NCBI GenBank assembly: GCA_964519835.1
Contig: CAZFLD010000149.1
Coordinates: forward strand, 1 to 5,680
Source of the DNA: CAZFLD01 sp964519835
Lineage (GTDB): Bacteria; Spirochaetota; Spirochaetia; DSM-27196; CAZFLD01
DNA length: 5,680 nucleotides
Reading direction: 5' to 3'
Part shown: positions 5,482 through 5,680 of the stretch, piece after piece
Layout: each line of letters starts with the position of its first letter
Position numbering within the stretch: position 1 is the stretch's first letter
Made by a program: the position numbers and the translations under genes
The notes under the pieces: model-generated
What the model was told of the DNA's origin: nothing
What the model saw: the letters and a program-made list of their open reading frames with translations, nothing else
Databases searched by the model: none

Positions 5482-5680
5482 CTAGATCGGAATCTCTATA
5501 GACAGTCTAGTACCGTTTTGGTTTTGCACCGTAATCGTCCCACCGATCTGCTCGATCATCGCGTGAACAAGCTGCATTCCAAAACCACTCGGTTTCCTCG
5601 ATGGGGCATCCGATGCCGTGATGTCCGGCATTCCGGGACCGTTGTCCTGGTAGACGATCACGATGCTCGAGCCGTTCTTT
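5482..5680 (-). CDS. Sensor histidine kinase, C-terminal ATPase domain (partial at window edge)
   Basis: The minus strand is open from the right edge to a TAG at 5484-5482, giving the last 65 codons of a larger gene whose start lies outside. The visible tail holds the HATPase_c G1 box DNGPGMP (visible residues 12-18) and the G2 box S31-G-F-G-M-Q-L-V. It then ends in the LVHAMIEQIGGTITV and GTRLSIEIP strands that close this domain. This wording resembles the HisKA_2 (LytS/HWE-related) kinases that often carry PAS sensors. The H-box and N-box are not in view, so the subclass is tentative. The gene converges on the phosphatase with a 52-bp gap. No link to control of the transporter is shown. Confidence 0.88.
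   Translation of the reverse strand, partial: KNGSSIVIVYQDNGPGMPDITASDAPSRKPSGFGMQLVHAMIEQIGGTITVQNQNGTRLSIEIPI

Overview
The window holds one co-directional five-gene block on the + strand, followed by the tail of a convergent gene. In order it contains two inner-membrane permeases of a MalF/MalG (UgpA/UgpE-like) ABC importer, a UgpB-like periplasmic solute-binding protein, a PHP-fold metallohydrolase of the CehA/McbA type, and a HAD phosphatase. On the minus strand, running off the right edge, is the last 65 codons of a sensor histidine kinase. Spacing is tight: gaps of 9 and 18 nt, then a 4-nt stop/start overlap, then an 8- or 56-nt overlap. This supports one transcription unit.

The organism is probably a moderately GC-rich Gram-negative bacterium. 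A free-living spirochaete (Spirochaetaceae) is my best guess. It rests mainly on the binding protein's signal peptide, which lacks a lipobox Cys and ends in an alanine-rich FAAGTQ junction, a style common in spirochaete sugar-binding proteins. This is inference, not proof.

Region by region: 1-179 is a leader with a hairpin-forming repeat (copy 1), two CCGAACACA direct repeats 16 bp apart, a 17-bp dyad and a weak promoter candidate. 180-3251 is the transporter. 3248-4729 is the PHP hydrolase. 4674-5429 is the HAD phosphatase. 5430-5481 is a 52-bp convergent intergenic gap with repeat copy 2. 5482-5680 is the kinase tail.

A plausible joint function is that the binding protein and permeases import a small phosphoester or glycoside-like solute, the PHP enzyme cleaves it, and the HAD enzyme dephosphorylates a product. 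This would parallel E. coli ugpBAECQ, where transport is paired with a phosphodiesterase. The substrate is not determined. No ATPase gene is visible, so a shared MsmX/UgpC-type ATPase or one outside the window must energise the importer.

The two most notable non-coding signals are a textbook intrinsic terminator (10-bp perfect stem, 4-nt loop, five Ts) inside the first 36 codons of the PHP gene, and a 32-bp imperfect hairpin repeat found once on each side of the five-gene block.
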